A DNA stretch of 53,609 nucleotides from Candidatus Obscuribacter sp. (GTDB lineage: Bacteria > Cyanobacteriota > Vampirovibrionia > Obscuribacterales > Obscuribacteraceae). The notes beneath the pieces were generated by a model that was not told where the DNA came from, ran no database searches, and worked only from the letters and a program-made list of their open reading frames with translations. Shown here in pieces: positions 23,478-32,352 of this stretch. The stretch is taken from contig JADYXS010000542.1 in NCBI GenBank assembly GCA_021772155.1, positions 1-53,609 of the forward strand, written 5' to 3'. A program made the translations under genes and the position numbers. How positions within the stretch are numbered: the first letter of the stretch is position 1; every line of letters starts with the position of its first letter.

Positions 23478-24155
23478 ATGAACTGGCGATTTTTTCTGGC
23501 TGTGATGGTTCCGTCGATCGTTTTCCTTTCAGCTTGCAGCCAGTCTCCGAACGATCTGCGGGCTCTTTATGAAGATGCAGTGAAGGCTCAGCAGGCGGGA
23601 CAAATGGCCGATGCTCAGCGCCTTTTCGAGAGGGCCAGAGCGGAAGCCATACGCCAGGGAGACGAAATTGTTCTTGCTGATGTTTGCAATAATTTAGGCG
23701 TTTGCTACATGTCCGAGCGAACCAGCAAGTCAGAAGCAGAGGCGAAGCGACTCTTTAAGCAGGCTCTATCTTTGTGGACCGTAAATCAAATCTCTGATAG
23801 CCCAGGGCTTGCTTACTGCCTGAATAATCTTGGCACTCTGAGTCTGGCTCATAACGAGTTTCTGGCCGCTCGCAACTATCTGTTGAGTTCCTATGAGATT
23901 CGCCGGAAAGTCGTTGGAGATAAGAACCCCGCCCTCATTTTATGTTGTCATAATCTGGGCATACTTGAGTGGAAGACAGGCAATCCGCGGCGATGCGAAA
24001 TTTGGTTTAACAGGGCTCTTTCGCTTGCCGAAGCATGCTTCGGATCAGCCAGCAGCCAAGCTGACGAGCAACGGGAGGCTCTGGTTCTTCTAGCTAAAGA
24101 GAAGGAGTCAGCAACACACAGTAAGATGACAGCGCGAGTCGATAAAACGAATTGA
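23478..24155 (+). CDS. TPR-repeat lipoprotein
   Basis: A 225-aa predicted lipoprotein. The signal MNWRFFLAVMVPSIVFLSAC ends in a lipobox (LSAC). The mature part consists of TPR helices: LYEDAVKAQQAGQMADAQRL, VCNNLGVCYM, KRLFKQALSLW, AYCLNNLGTLSLAHNEFLAA and CCHNLGILEWKTGNPRRCEI. It resembles Kinesin-light-chain-like TPRs with NNLG motifs. It is likely anchored to a membrane on the periplasmic side as a protein-binding scaffold. ATG 23478 has an AGGA site. No operon partner is evident. Confidence 0.82.
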   Translation: MNWRFFLAVMVPSIVFLSACSQSPNDLRALYEDAVKAQQAGQMADAQRLFERARAEAIRQGDEIVLADVCNNLGVCYMSERTSKSEAEAKRLFKQALSLWTVNQISDSPGLAYCLNNLGTLSLAHNEFLAARNYLLSSYEIRRKVVGDKNPALILCCHNLGILEWKTGNPRRCEIWFNRALSLAEACFGSASSQADEQREALVLLAKEKESATHSKMTARVDKTN

Positions 24156-24206
24156 GTGACCGACGTAGTTCGCCCACGGCCAAGGACTCCGGACTGATAG
24201 AAATGC

Positions 24207-24431
24207 CTAGTGCGACGATCGTCCAGCAATTTCATATCGCTCGACGAGCTGCCAAACTGCCGTGCATTGCGATCCATCGACCACAGCGGATTCTAGAATG
24301 CGTCTATCGCGACTATGGAACACGAAGCGCTTGCGATCGCGCGGTGTAAAGTGTTCCAAGGAAACCATTTTCGGTGGAGGCACTTTCGTACGTTCGGGCG
24401 TCTTTGTTTTTCTTCTCCGCGAGGAGAGCAT
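24207..24431 (-). CDS. Doubtful basic small ORF
   Basis: A 74-codon frame. Its second half (MVSLEHFTPRDRKRFVFHSR, then ILESAVVDGSQCTAVWQLVE) looks protein-like; the first 21 residues are low-complexity and basic. No ribosome site is visible. Opposite-strand frames here are equally long. I keep it only as a possibility. Confidence 0.28.
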   Translation of the reverse strand: MLSSRRRKTKTPERTKVPPPKMVSLEHFTPRDRKRFVFHSRDRRILESAVVDGSQCTAVWQLVERYEIAGRSSH

Positions 24432-24451
24432 GACTGCAGTGAAGCACCGTC

Positions 24452-24547
24452 GTGTTAAGCCTGGTGCTTAGTAATCTGATTACAGCAGTTTTGTTGCTGA
24501 GTGGATGCGCCGACAGTCGAGGCGCCCCATGGACTTGTCTGAAGTAG
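24452..24547 (+). pseudogene. Lipoprotein N-terminal stub
   Basis: GTG 24452 opens a 31-codon frame reading MLSLVLSNLITAVLLLSGCA and then DSRGAPWTCLK before TAG. The hydrophobic stretch with a perfect lipobox (LSGC) looks like a lipoprotein signal whose mature part is gone. No ribosome site is visible. It is likely a remnant, though a very short lipopeptide is possible. The following 170 bases contain no frame I can support. Confidence 0.35.
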
Positions 24548-24722
24548 ATCCGTTCTAGAGCAACTCACTGCGGAGTTGCGTAGCTTCGGCAATTTGGATG
24601 TATTTGCGTGATTTTGTCAGTTGCACGAGGCGTATTTCAGGATTTCTTTTTCAAGTGGCGATATAGATTCCCAGTGCATTGGTGCATACCGATTCGTCAC
24701 GGGCAAAATATTTTGATCACAT

Positions 24723-25880
24723 TTAGGTGGGAAATGCAGTAGTTTTCTTCAGTGCTAGCAATCCGGCACCGTAGCTTTCCGGCTTGTGTACAGTGGACCC
24801 GACTATAATTCTGCACTTATTGAAATTGTCAGCAAGGGCTAATTGGCTCACCGTTTCGCGGATTGGTCCCAAGAAGAACTCTTCGGCAGCAATCGCCGGC
24901 CCTGACACGAGCACCACATGCGGTGCTAGCAAGTTAATGGACATGGCAAGTCCATAACCAAGTGCTTCCCCGGCTTCCTTAACAATTTGCCGAGCGGTTT
25001 GATTTCCAGATTTGCACATGCTGACCAGATCGTCCAAAGTGTTAACTTTAAGCCCAGCGCCATTACAAAGCACGATCATGGCGTCGAGGCTGGAAACTGT
25101 GTTGATACAGCCCACCGCACCGCAGGAACAGGCAAGTTTGCAGTGAGGCAGCCGAATGTGACCCAATTCACCGCCCCGCCCGCCGCTGCCGCCCAGGATG
25201 TCCCCCCCGGCAATCAGTGCCGATCGAATTTTATGACCAACGCGTGCGACTAGCACCAGATCTAATTTCGATAAATGGTTTTCCGTCATCTCTGCTACGG
25301 CGGCCATGTTTGTGTTTGAATCAATGAACAGCGGGCAGGCAAGCTGCTGCCTCAGGAACTGAATTGCAGTCCTGCACTCCCCAATTAATTCCTCTGTCGT
25401 ACCGTCCGCATTCAGCCCAACCGGTCCTGGTACTGCAGCTCCGATTCCGAGAACGCTTGCGCGGGATGAGCGAAGCTTAGTAAGCGCCGCATCCAGATTG
25501 CCAGTCAAAAAACTGCCGACATCGACTCCCGTCCAGTCTTTATCAACCTGCGCTCTCAATTCCGTTATAACCCGGCCGTCCAGATCAAGCACGGACGCGG
25601 CAATTTCTGTGTCGTCCAGACAAATTCCGATGACATAACCGCACGATGGATTGAAACTCAGTCCAACCGCCGGACGACCGCCGCTTGACGCCTTTGCTCC
25701 GGCTTCCCTTAGTACGGCATTTTGCAAAAGGTCATCCACGATTGCTGACACCGTCGCTTTCGCTAATTGGGCTTCCTTAGCCAGCTCCGCTCGACTGATT
25801 CCTGGTTGCTGGCGCACCAGGCGCACTACATCCTGGCAATTGCGCCGCCGCATCGCTGTAAAGCTCGGACTGCTTACCAA
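24723..25880 (-). CDS. ROK-family transcriptional repressor
   Basis: A 385-aa NagC/XylR/Mlc-like regulator. The N-terminal helix-turn-helix is about residues 15-60 (QQPGISRAELAKEAQLAKAT). The sugar-kinase-like domain has GIGAAVPGPVG and the zinc site GHIRLPHCKLACSCGAVGC. The catalytic NDAN of kinases is replaced around DSNTNMAAVAE, consistent with a regulator, not an enzyme. I chose TTG 25880 because AAGGAG lies six bases before it; the frame is open to a GTG at 25910 without a ribosome site. It is co-transcribed with the LRV-repeat gene upstream (34-base gap). A palindrome resembling ROK operators overlaps that operon's promoter, implying autoregulation. Confidence 0.9.
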   Translation of the reverse strand: MVSSPSFTAMRRRNCQDVVRLVRQQPGISRAELAKEAQLAKATVSAIVDDLLQNAVLREAGAKASSGGRPAVGLSFNPSCGYVIGICLDDTEIAASVLDLDGRVITELRAQVDKDWTGVDVGSFLTGNLDAALTKLRSSRASVLGIGAAVPGPVGLNADGTTEELIGECRTAIQFLRQQLACPLFIDSNTNMAAVAEMTENHLSKLDLVLVARVGHKIRSALIAGGDILGGSGGRGGELGHIRLPHCKLACSCGAVGCINTVSSLDAMIVLCNGAGLKVNTLDDLVSMCKSGNQTARQIVKEAGEALGYGLAMSINLLAPHVVLVSGPAIAAEEFFLGPIRETVSQLALADNFNKCRIIVGSTVHKPESYGAGLLALKKTTAFPT

Positions 25881-25914
25881 CTTTGTCTCCTTTGCGCGAC
25901 GCCAAATCACTCAT

Positions 25915-26289
25915 TTACGAACCGCGAAAATCGTCCAATGTGACGTGTGCACGCCATTTGACATATGCGTTCTCGTCTGTGTCCAGCACGTCCAAGATGG
26001 CTCTTGGTAAGTGGTGATTCTCGGCCATGGAGAATCTAACATCAGCACTGGGATCTAATGCCAGCCGTAGCAACAACTTCTGCGGGGTCTCCGGGTTTGC
26101 GGCCACTGCAGAGCGGACTTCCGAGCTAGGGTCATGGGACAACAGCTCAAGCATCTCCAGTGGTAGAGATGGTCTTTCCGCAATACGCCGCCGGACATTT
26201 TCGCATTCTTCCAGCGCCAAGTTCCGAAGTGTTTCTCCGGAAACGTCGCGGTTACCGGCCTTAATATAAGTTAGTGACCAAGACATCAT
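25915..26289 (-). CDS. Leucine-rich-repeat-variant / HEAT-like protein
   Basis: A 124-aa protein of short helical repeats: RRRIAERPSLPLEMLELLSH, DPSSEVRSAVAANPETPQKL and DPSADVRFSMAENHHLPRAI. The period is about 24 residues with xDPSxxVRxxVAxNPxTP, the LRV (leucine-rich repeat variant) pattern. It is probably cytosolic and protein-binding. ATG 26289 (or 26286) has a GGGAGG site. It is the first gene after the symmetric promoter at 26361-26389 and lies upstream of the ROK repressor. Why a repeat protein shares an operon with ROK is unclear. Confidence 0.82.
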   Translation of the reverse strand: MMSWSLTYIKAGNRDVSGETLRNLALEECENVRRRIAERPSLPLEMLELLSHDPSSEVRSAVAANPETPQKLLLRLALDPSADVRFSMAENHHLPRAILDVLDTDENAYVKWRAHVTLDDFRGS

Positions 26290-26360
26290 GATAACCTCCC
26301 TCGGTTTGCCTTCCTCAGCGCCGCAAATGGAAGTTGCTTGGGCTTCTTGCGGCTCATTCC

Positions 26361-26389
26361 ATAATAGCCCATCTTTGTTCGTTTGTCAA
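26361..26389 (-). promoter_or_regulatory. Promoter of the LRV-ROK operon
   Basis: On the minus strand: -35 TTGACA (26384-26389), 17-base spacer, -10 TATTAT (26361-26366). This is close to the sigma-70 consensus. The -35 box lies inside the palindrome described at 26365-26407. The LRV gene starts about 70 bases downstream. Confidence 0.75.
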
Positions 26390-26407
26390 ACTAACAAAGA
26401 TGGGCTA
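26365..26407. promoter_or_regulatory. Palindromic operator, ROK-type candidate
   Basis: Perfect 15-base arms (26365-26379 and 26393-26407, TAGCCCATCTTTGTT and its complement) surround a 13-base centre. The centre contains GTTTGTCAAAC (26381-26391). Read on the minus strand this centre extends to TTAGTTTG-A-CAAACGAA, which resembles XylR/ROK operators (TTAGTTTG half sites, from memory). It covers the -35 boxes of both divergent promoters, so a bound repressor would shut both. Confidence 0.6.
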
Positions 26408-26411
26408 GACT
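26383..26411 (+). promoter_or_regulatory. Mirror-image promoter towards the DUF389 gene
   Basis: On the plus strand: -35 TTGTCA (26383-26388), 17-base spacer, -10 TAGACT (26406-26411). It overlaps the opposite promoter almost exactly because the DNA is palindromic. The -10 is weaker than the minus-strand one. Confidence 0.5.
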
Positions 26412-26469
26412 ACTGGGGCCGGTGCAGAGCTGACATAATCTTCCGTTGTTAAGCTTGGAGCGGGTCTTT

Positions 26470-27669
26470 ATGTTTACTATCAAAGAAAGGTCGTCCGCCG
26501 TGCCGCCGTCACTGTTTCACCCCGTTGACTTAGAAAAACTAAGCTCCTTGCATTCGCGCCTCGATTCGATCAGCAAGTTGTCGCTGGATTTTCTTGTACT
26601 CCTTGCTGGTTCAACGGTGATAGCAACTCTTGGGCTCTTTCAGAACAGCCCGGCAGTGATCATCGGAGCCATGATAATTGCACCCCTGATGCGTCCTCTG
26701 CTGGGTCTTTCCCTTGCAACTTTGACCGGTGACAGTCGGCTACTTATTCGAGCGTCAATAACTTTGCTAGTGGGTTCGATAGTGGGTGTGGTGATCGCAG
26801 CTACCACTGCCAGCTTACTTCGTTCGCTAGAACTTACGCCGGAGATTCTCGGCAGAACGCATGCCAATTTGCTTGATCTGGCCGTAGCGTTTGCTGCTGG
26901 CGCTATAGGCGCCTATTGTCATGCCGACGAGAAGCTCGCTGACACACTGGCAGGGGTTGCCATCGCCGTCGCGCTTGTGCCGCCACTGAGCGTTGTCGGC
27001 ATTGGTCTTACGCTTGGTTCCGTGCCGGTTTGGTCTGGCGCGGCACTGCTCTACGCGACTAACCTGGTTGGCATAACGATCGCCGGAGCGCTCGTATTTT
27101 TGCTCAGGGGCTATATCCCCCTCAAAAGTGCGCGGAAAGGGCTGGCAATCTCAGCTGCTGTTGCAACAATACTGATGATTCCTCTTGCCCTGAGCATGCG
27201 CGAGCTTGTTTTGGAAAACCAGATTAGCGGAAAGATACAAAACGTGCTGAAAGAAAAGACTTTCACCTTCCGCCATGCACGATTGAAAGACGTCCAGGTG
27301 AAGCGCTCACAGACGCCAATGAGCGTCATTGCGACAGTTTTTGCAACCGATCTGCCGATTAAGCCTCGCCAAATCAAATTGGTTCAAGATTTTCTCAGCA
27401 AGGAGATAGGAATTCCAATAGAATTTCGATTACGCATAATTCCGGTCACCGAGCTGACGGCCACTGATCTGATTCAAGAAAACGAAGTAACTGCAAGTCC
27501 CGATATAATCAACGCCAGCTTGACAGATCAACCCGAACGGCCTCAACAAGCTAAAATTGCACCACTGAATTTTGATGACCACCCAGAAGTGCAGCCAACT
27601 GTCCGGCCAGCAAGTGTCATCCGGACTGGCACCAGTGTGAGCGATGTTGAGCCTCCAACTAATCCTTAA
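26470..27669 (+). CDS. DUF389-family membrane protein
   Basis: A 399-aa polytopic membrane protein. The hydrophobic core has NSPAVIIGAMIIAPLMRPLL, GLSLATLTGD, a long Ala/Gly-rich helix set and LVPPLSVVGIGL, the hallmark of DUF389 (TIGR00341-like) proteins. After the last helix comes a soluble 170-residue C-terminal domain and a Pro-rich tail. Function unknown. ATG 26470 is preferred because GGAG lies nine bases upstream; the frame opens at TTG 26446. It is divergent from the LRV-ROK operon, and the shared palindrome suggests joint control by the ROK protein. Confidence 0.87.
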   Translation: MFTIKERSSAVPPSLFHPVDLEKLSSLHSRLDSISKLSLDFLVLLAGSTVIATLGLFQNSPAVIIGAMIIAPLMRPLLGLSLATLTGDSRLLIRASITLLVGSIVGVVIAATTASLLRSLELTPEILGRTHANLLDLAVAFAAGAIGAYCHADEKLADTLAGVAIAVALVPPLSVVGIGLTLGSVPVWSGAALLYATNLVGITIAGALVFLLRGYIPLKSARKGLAISAAVATILMIPLALSMRELVLENQISGKIQNVLKEKTFTFRHARLKDVQVKRSQTPMSVIATVFATDLPIKPRQIKLVQDFLSKEIGIPIEFRLRIIPVTELTATDLIQENEVTASPDIINASLTDQPERPQQAKIAPLNFDDHPEVQPTVRPASVIRTGTSVSDVEPPTNP

Positions 27670-27806
27670 AGCTGTGGGAAGCACTGCATATGGTGACTTG
27701 CTTTATCTAAATTTGAGCGAACTGTTAGGCCTGCGAAGAAGTTTTTGAAAAGGTAGACGAGGCTAAAGTACTTCAGTAGTACGAGAAACTTTCAAAAGGA
27801 ATTGTT

Positions 27807-29117
27807 TCAGTGGTGTCCTTTTGGGTGCTTTGCTGAAATGTTTTGCAGTTCTGCGAGTGAGGTCAGTTGAGCGTTTACAGGGACGCCCTTCTTAAGCTCG
27901 TGCAATCCGGTTAAGGCAACTTCATCGTCTTTGTTGATATCGCCGACAATCTCGATCAAGTCATCCATCGACTGTTTGCAAGTCACTTGAATCGGTTCGG
28001 CTATGCCGTTTTGGATTCGGAACACTGTTGGCTTACTGTCGCCGGTTGTAAGTGCCTGTGAAGGCACGAAAAGTGTGGGGTACGGCGCGACCATTCGCCA
28101 CGTCACGTCTGGGTACATACCTGGTTCGAGTTCCCCATTGGTGTTCGAAACGTCCGCCTCAACTACCATACTGCGCGTCTTGCGATCAAGTGAATGACTT
28201 AGTCTTTGAATCGTGCCAGTAAATACCTTCGATGAAAACGCCGGCACGGTAAATTGCATAGTTGAGCCAATGCGCACACCAGCAACTGCGGATTCAGGTA
28301 TCGGCACCAACAAGCGAAGTGTCGATTTTTGTTCAATCTTCAGCATTGGTCCATTGGTTGCTGATGAATTCACCAGGCTTCCTTCGTGTACGTTTCGTTC
28401 CGTAATTACCCCGTCGAACGGGGCTCGTACAGTCAAATAATTTTCCATCTGGGCTGCGGAGTTCAGCGCCTGAATTGTGCCCTTCAGCTTGCCCTTCTCT
28501 GAGTTAAGCTGCGAACGAGCGGCTTCGACAACCTGAATTGTCGATTGAACTCGTGCTTTGTCTGCCGCGACCTTTTGTTCTGCCTGTTCTAGATCGTAAG
28601 GAGCAACAGCCCCTTCTGTTTTTGCCGCGTTCTTGATACGTCTGTAAAGCGCTTCGTCAGATGCAAGTTTAGATTCCGCCTCACTACGCTGTGCGATGAG
28701 GCTCTGTATCTTTGACTCCGCTTCCGTCACTGCGGAACGAGCGGATTCCGACTTTGCTGCTGCTTCCCCTCGTTGTGCGTCAATTTCCGGAGCGACAATT
28801 TTAACCAGAATTTGGCCGCGCTTCACAGCACTGCCTCGGTCCACCTCTATCGAACGCACAAATCCTTGGACCTTCGGATAAATGGCCACCTCACGGAAAG
28901 CAATCAGTTCACCGGGTATTCGCATGTCACGAACTAATTGTTGGGAGATGACTCGTATTTTTCGAATATCGACGGATCTGGGCGAATCGGCAACATGGGA
29001 TGTGCTCTGAAGTTTTCCTTCGGCTGCCGGCTCATGTTCCTTATTGCCAGCGCAAGAAGCTAAGAATACCGTGCAGCCAGCGACGAGCGTCCTTGATAAA
29101 AAACGATGTGGTTGCAT
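27807..29117 (-). CDS. RND efflux periplasmic adaptor (membrane fusion protein)
   Basis: A 436-aa lipoprotein adaptor linking an RND pump to its outer-membrane channel. The signal peptide ends in a lipobox (FLASC). The barrel-sandwich/lipoyl halves are EVAIYPKVQGFVRSIEVDRG and LTVRAPFDGVITERNVHEGS. A long coiled-coil hairpin lies between them (about 100-215), followed by beta-barrel (MQFTVPAFSSKVFTGTIQRL) and membrane-proximal domains. The frame opens at a GTG overlapping the pump stop, but ATG 29117 has AGGAG at good spacing. It is third in the operon TolC-RND-adaptor. Confidence 0.92.
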   Translation of the reverse strand: MQPHRFLSRTLVAGCTVFLASCAGNKEHEPAAEGKLQSTSHVADSPRSVDIRKIRVISQQLVRDMRIPGELIAFREVAIYPKVQGFVRSIEVDRGSAVKRGQILVKIVAPEIDAQRGEAAAKSESARSAVTEAESKIQSLIAQRSEAESKLASDEALYRRIKNAAKTEGAVAPYDLEQAEQKVAADKARVQSTIQVVEAARSQLNSEKGKLKGTIQALNSAAQMENYLTVRAPFDGVITERNVHEGSLVNSSATNGPMLKIEQKSTLRLLVPIPESAVAGVRIGSTMQFTVPAFSSKVFTGTIQRLSHSLDRKTRSMVVEADVSNTNGELEPGMYPDVTWRMVAPYPTLFVPSQALTTGDSKPTVFRIQNGIAEPIQVTCKQSMDDLIEIVGDINKDDEVALTGLHELKKGVPVNAQLTSLAELQNISAKHPKGHH

Positions 29118-29122
29118 TTCCT

Positions 29123-32100
29123 TCACTCCTGATTCCCATGTTCACGGGTAAGCACAACGTCCGGTAATGCTACGGGGCTCTCGCCTGGCTCTCCGGCAAG
29201 CACAGATGGCAGCTGATCATCTGGTAGCATTGTCGGTGAAATTGTGGTGCCCTTTGCCTGCAAAACGCCGAAGATCAAAGGCAAAATTATTAGCACAACA
29301 GTGGTTGAAAATAATAACCCGCCAATTACTGCAATGCCGAGGGGGGCCGTCCGTTCACCGCCTTCCGCCATGCCGCACGCCATCGGCACCATTCCTGCAA
29401 TCATGGCGATGCTGGTCATCAATACTGGTCTCAGGCGACTTGTACATCCATGTTTGGCAGCAACTTCTGCGGAAACTCCAGTAAGTCGATGTTGTTCAGA
29501 GAAAGAAACGATCAAGATTGCGTTAGCAACGCCGATGCCGATGGACATGATGCAGCCCATGAATGATTGTACGTTGAGTGTGATTCCGGTTACTTGAATG
29601 CTAAGCACCACTCCCAGCATAATAGCCGGAATCACAGATACAACAGCCAGCGCAAGACGTACTCTCTGGAAGTAGCCGATCAACATCAACAGAATCGCTA
29701 AGATTGCAAGTACAAGCCCGCTTGCCAGAGCTGCCAGCGTGTTTTGTAAGGTCGGCACCTGTCCGCGCAGAAATACGCTTACTCCACGCGGGCGATGTCC
29801 GGCTCGTTCGATTGCTAGATTGACATCTCTTGCTGCTTTGCCGAGATCGCCCCCGGCGATGTTCGTAGTGATACTGATCATCCGTTTCAGGTTGTAACGA
29901 TCATATTCGCCGACCATCGTTCCAAAACGGACGGAGGCCACATCCCGAAGAAAAGGCGCCCACTCATTCTTGTTTGAAAGCAGAGGAATGGTCTCCACAT
30001 CACTAAGAGATGTCATCTCGTGCGATGGGTACTGGACTTGAATTTGATATGAATGCCCGCTCTTGTCCATCCACCAAATTTGTTTTGAGAAACGGCTAGA
30101 GTAAATTGCCGGAATGAGTGAGCGAGTGATCTCCGCAGTAGTTAAACCAAGCTCGGATGCTCGAACACGGTCGACCTTCACGTCAACAGTGGGATACTTG
30201 AGTGGCTGAACAATACCAACATCTCTCAATTCCGGCACTTTCTTGAGTTCAACAAGCACTTTCGTGGCATATTCCGCGTCCTTATCGAAATCGGGCCCCG
30301 TAATATCCACTTGAATCGGAGTCTGCGCGCCGAGGTTCATTATCTGACTGATGATATCTCCGGCCTCAAATGTGAATGTCACATCGGGCATCAGTTCTGC
30401 AAATTTCCGCCGAAGCCTTTCTTTTAGCTCTTCTGTGCGTATATGCGAACCATGTTTGGCAGCCACGAGCATGATAGCTTCCTGAGGACCGCTGGTCCAG
30501 ATGTAAACGTTGCTGACGCCATAGTTCGGTGGCTGAGTGCCAACATAAGCAATGCTGACGTCAACATTCTCGCGACCCATCTCAGCAGAGATAATGTCCA
30601 AGGCCTTGCGCGTGGTTTCTTCTGTTACCTCAACTCGAGTTCCTGGTTCGGCCTTTAAGCGAAGCTGAAAGCTCCTGGGATTTCCAACCGGGAAAATTTC
30701 CGTCCTCAGTGTGGGCGTCAGCACCACAAGCAATATCAATGTGCCCAACAGGTAAGCGGCAATAATTGGCTTACTGAACGGCTGAATTCGCGTAATACAG
30801 GCGCTGTGTGCCGTCCGCAATCTCTCCATCGCTTTATCGACAAGGCTTGGAGCCTTATGCTGCTCGGGGTTCCGCCTGCTAAGCATCCATCCGGCAAGTA
30901 CCGGAACCAGAGTATTTGAAAGTACGTAAGAGGCGATCATCGCCAGTCCGACCGCCAGCGAAAGAGGCACAAACAGTGCCTGAGTTGTTCCCACCATCAA
31001 GAATGACGGCAAAAAGACAAAGACGACAGAAAGCATAGCTAATAGCTGCGGTGTTACCACCTCGCGACAAGCATCATAGATTGCTGTAAAAGTGTTTACT
31101 GGCCGAGCTAAATGCGTGTGTATGTTTTCGATTGCCACCGTCGCTTCGTCAACCAGAACACCGACTGCCAGCGACAGTCCGCTCAAGGTCATAATGTTGA
31201 TGGTCTGTCCTGTTAACCATAGTCCAACTACTGCGCAAAGCAGGGCAATTGGAATAGTGACAACAACTATGAGGGAGCTGCTGATGTCTTGCAAAAAGAG
31301 CAATACAATCAATCCGGTGAGGACAGCTCCGGCAATGCTTTCGTAGAGCACGCCATCAACAGCCTCTGTGACGTATGTAGACTGATCGAATTCGAAATCG
31401 ATTTTGATGTCGTCTGGTAGCTGTTCGCGCATAGAGGGCATTGCAGCTTTTATACGTTTCACCACTTCAAGAGTGGAGGCATCGGCAAGCTTCGAGACCG
31501 CGATAAAGACCGTTCGCTTCCCATTCACTAAGGCCCAACCGGTAGGAATGTCCATGCCGTCTTCAACAGTTCCAATATCGGCAAGGGTTACAGTACTGCC
31601 GGCGCCCTGTCGCAGCGGAAATTTTCTCAGTTCGCCTGGTGTACTCACAGTTGAATTTATGCTGGCGATTCTTTGCAAATTTCCCGTTTTGACAAGACCA
31701 GAAGGTGCAATCAGGTTGCCTGAGGTAACAGCGTTTACAACGTCATCTGCCGAAAGGTGGTAAGAGCGCAGCCGCTGAGGATCGACTGTGATAACCATAG
31801 TCCGTACGTTTCCACCAAATGGGTGGGGCGTAGTGGCGCCAGGGATGGTTGTGACGATCGGCCTTATCCGCTCATCAGCCAGATCTACAATATCTACGAT
31901 GGATTTGTGTTCGCTCGATAAGACGAGGTAACCAATGGGAACGTTGCCCGCATCAAAACGCAGAATGAATGGCGACACCGTTCCCGGGGGCATTTTGGCG
32001 CGAGATCGTTCAACCTGTGCCACCACTTGCGACATTGCTTCAGACATGTTTGCCTCGGGCTGAAAAATAATTTTCATGACCGAGACGTTCTGAATGGATT

Positions 32101-32347
32101 TGGATTCAATGTGATCAACTCCTGTGATATACAGGAAGTGATTTTCATAGTGCGAGACAATGAATGCTTCGAGTTGCGCCGGATCCATACCTCCATACGG
32201 CTGCACAACATAAATGACGGGTAGGTTCAAGTTCGGAAAAATGTCCACCTTCATCCGTGAAATGGCGAGCGCGGAACACAGAAGGATGGTGACAATCACA
32301 ACGACCAAAGTTATCGGTCGCCGCATGGCGAGACGAATCAACCACAT
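29123..32347 (-). CDS. RND multidrug-type efflux pump
   Basis: A 1074-aa inner-membrane proton-driven exporter of the AcrB/hydrophobe family. The N terminus MWLIRLAMRRPITLVVVIVT is the first helix. TM4 carries VGVLVDEATVAIENIHTHLA, where the Asp is the proton-relay residue; AcrB has two adjacent Asp and here the second is Glu. Two periplasmic loops of about 300 residues and 12 helices fit the family. ATG 32347 lies five bases after the TolC-like stop, and the TGA overlaps the adaptor gene. The divergent two-component system at 34522-36455 is a likely regulator. Substrate unknown. Confidence 0.95.
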   Translation of the reverse strand: MWLIRLAMRRPITLVVVIVTILLCSALAISRMKVDIFPNLNLPVIYVVQPYGGMDPAQLEAFIVSHYENHFLYITGVDHIESKSIQNVSVMKIIFQPEANMSEAMSQVVAQVERSRAKMPPGTVSPFILRFDAGNVPIGYLVLSSEHKSIVDIVDLADERIRPIVTTIPGATTPHPFGGNVRTMVITVDPQRLRSYHLSADDVVNAVTSGNLIAPSGLVKTGNLQRIASINSTVSTPGELRKFPLRQGAGSTVTLADIGTVEDGMDIPTGWALVNGKRTVFIAVSKLADASTLEVVKRIKAAMPSMREQLPDDIKIDFEFDQSTYVTEAVDGVLYESIAGAVLTGLIVLLFLQDISSSLIVVVTIPIALLCAVVGLWLTGQTINIMTLSGLSLAVGVLVDEATVAIENIHTHLARPVNTFTAIYDACREVVTPQLLAMLSVVFVFLPSFLMVGTTQALFVPLSLAVGLAMIASYVLSNTLVPVLAGWMLSRRNPEQHKAPSLVDKAMERLRTAHSACITRIQPFSKPIIAAYLLGTLILLVVLTPTLRTEIFPVGNPRSFQLRLKAEPGTRVEVTEETTRKALDIISAEMGRENVDVSIAYVGTQPPNYGVSNVYIWTSGPQEAIMLVAAKHGSHIRTEELKERLRRKFAELMPDVTFTFEAGDIISQIMNLGAQTPIQVDITGPDFDKDAEYATKVLVELKKVPELRDVGIVQPLKYPTVDVKVDRVRASELGLTTAEITRSLIPAIYSSRFSKQIWWMDKSGHSYQIQVQYPSHEMTSLSDVETIPLLSNKNEWAPFLRDVASVRFGTMVGEYDRYNLKRMISITTNIAGGDLGKAARDVNLAIERAGHRPRGVSVFLRGQVPTLQNTLAALASGLVLAILAILLMLIGYFQRVRLALAVVSVIPAIMLGVVLSIQVTGITLNVQSFMGCIMSIGIGVANAILIVSFSEQHRLTGVSAEVAAKHGCTSRLRPVLMTSIAMIAGMVPMACGMAEGGERTAPLGIAVIGGLLFSTTVVLIILPLIFGVLQAKGTTISPTMLPDDQLPSVLAGEPGESPVALPDVVLTREHGNQE

Positions 32348-32352
32348 TGGTG

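Noticed and set aside
24334..24341. GCGATCGC octamer (HIP1-like), also near 14100
   Set aside because: Only a couple of copies were noticed in 53 kb, so it is not the over-represented cyanobacterial HIP1 and says little about taxonomy.
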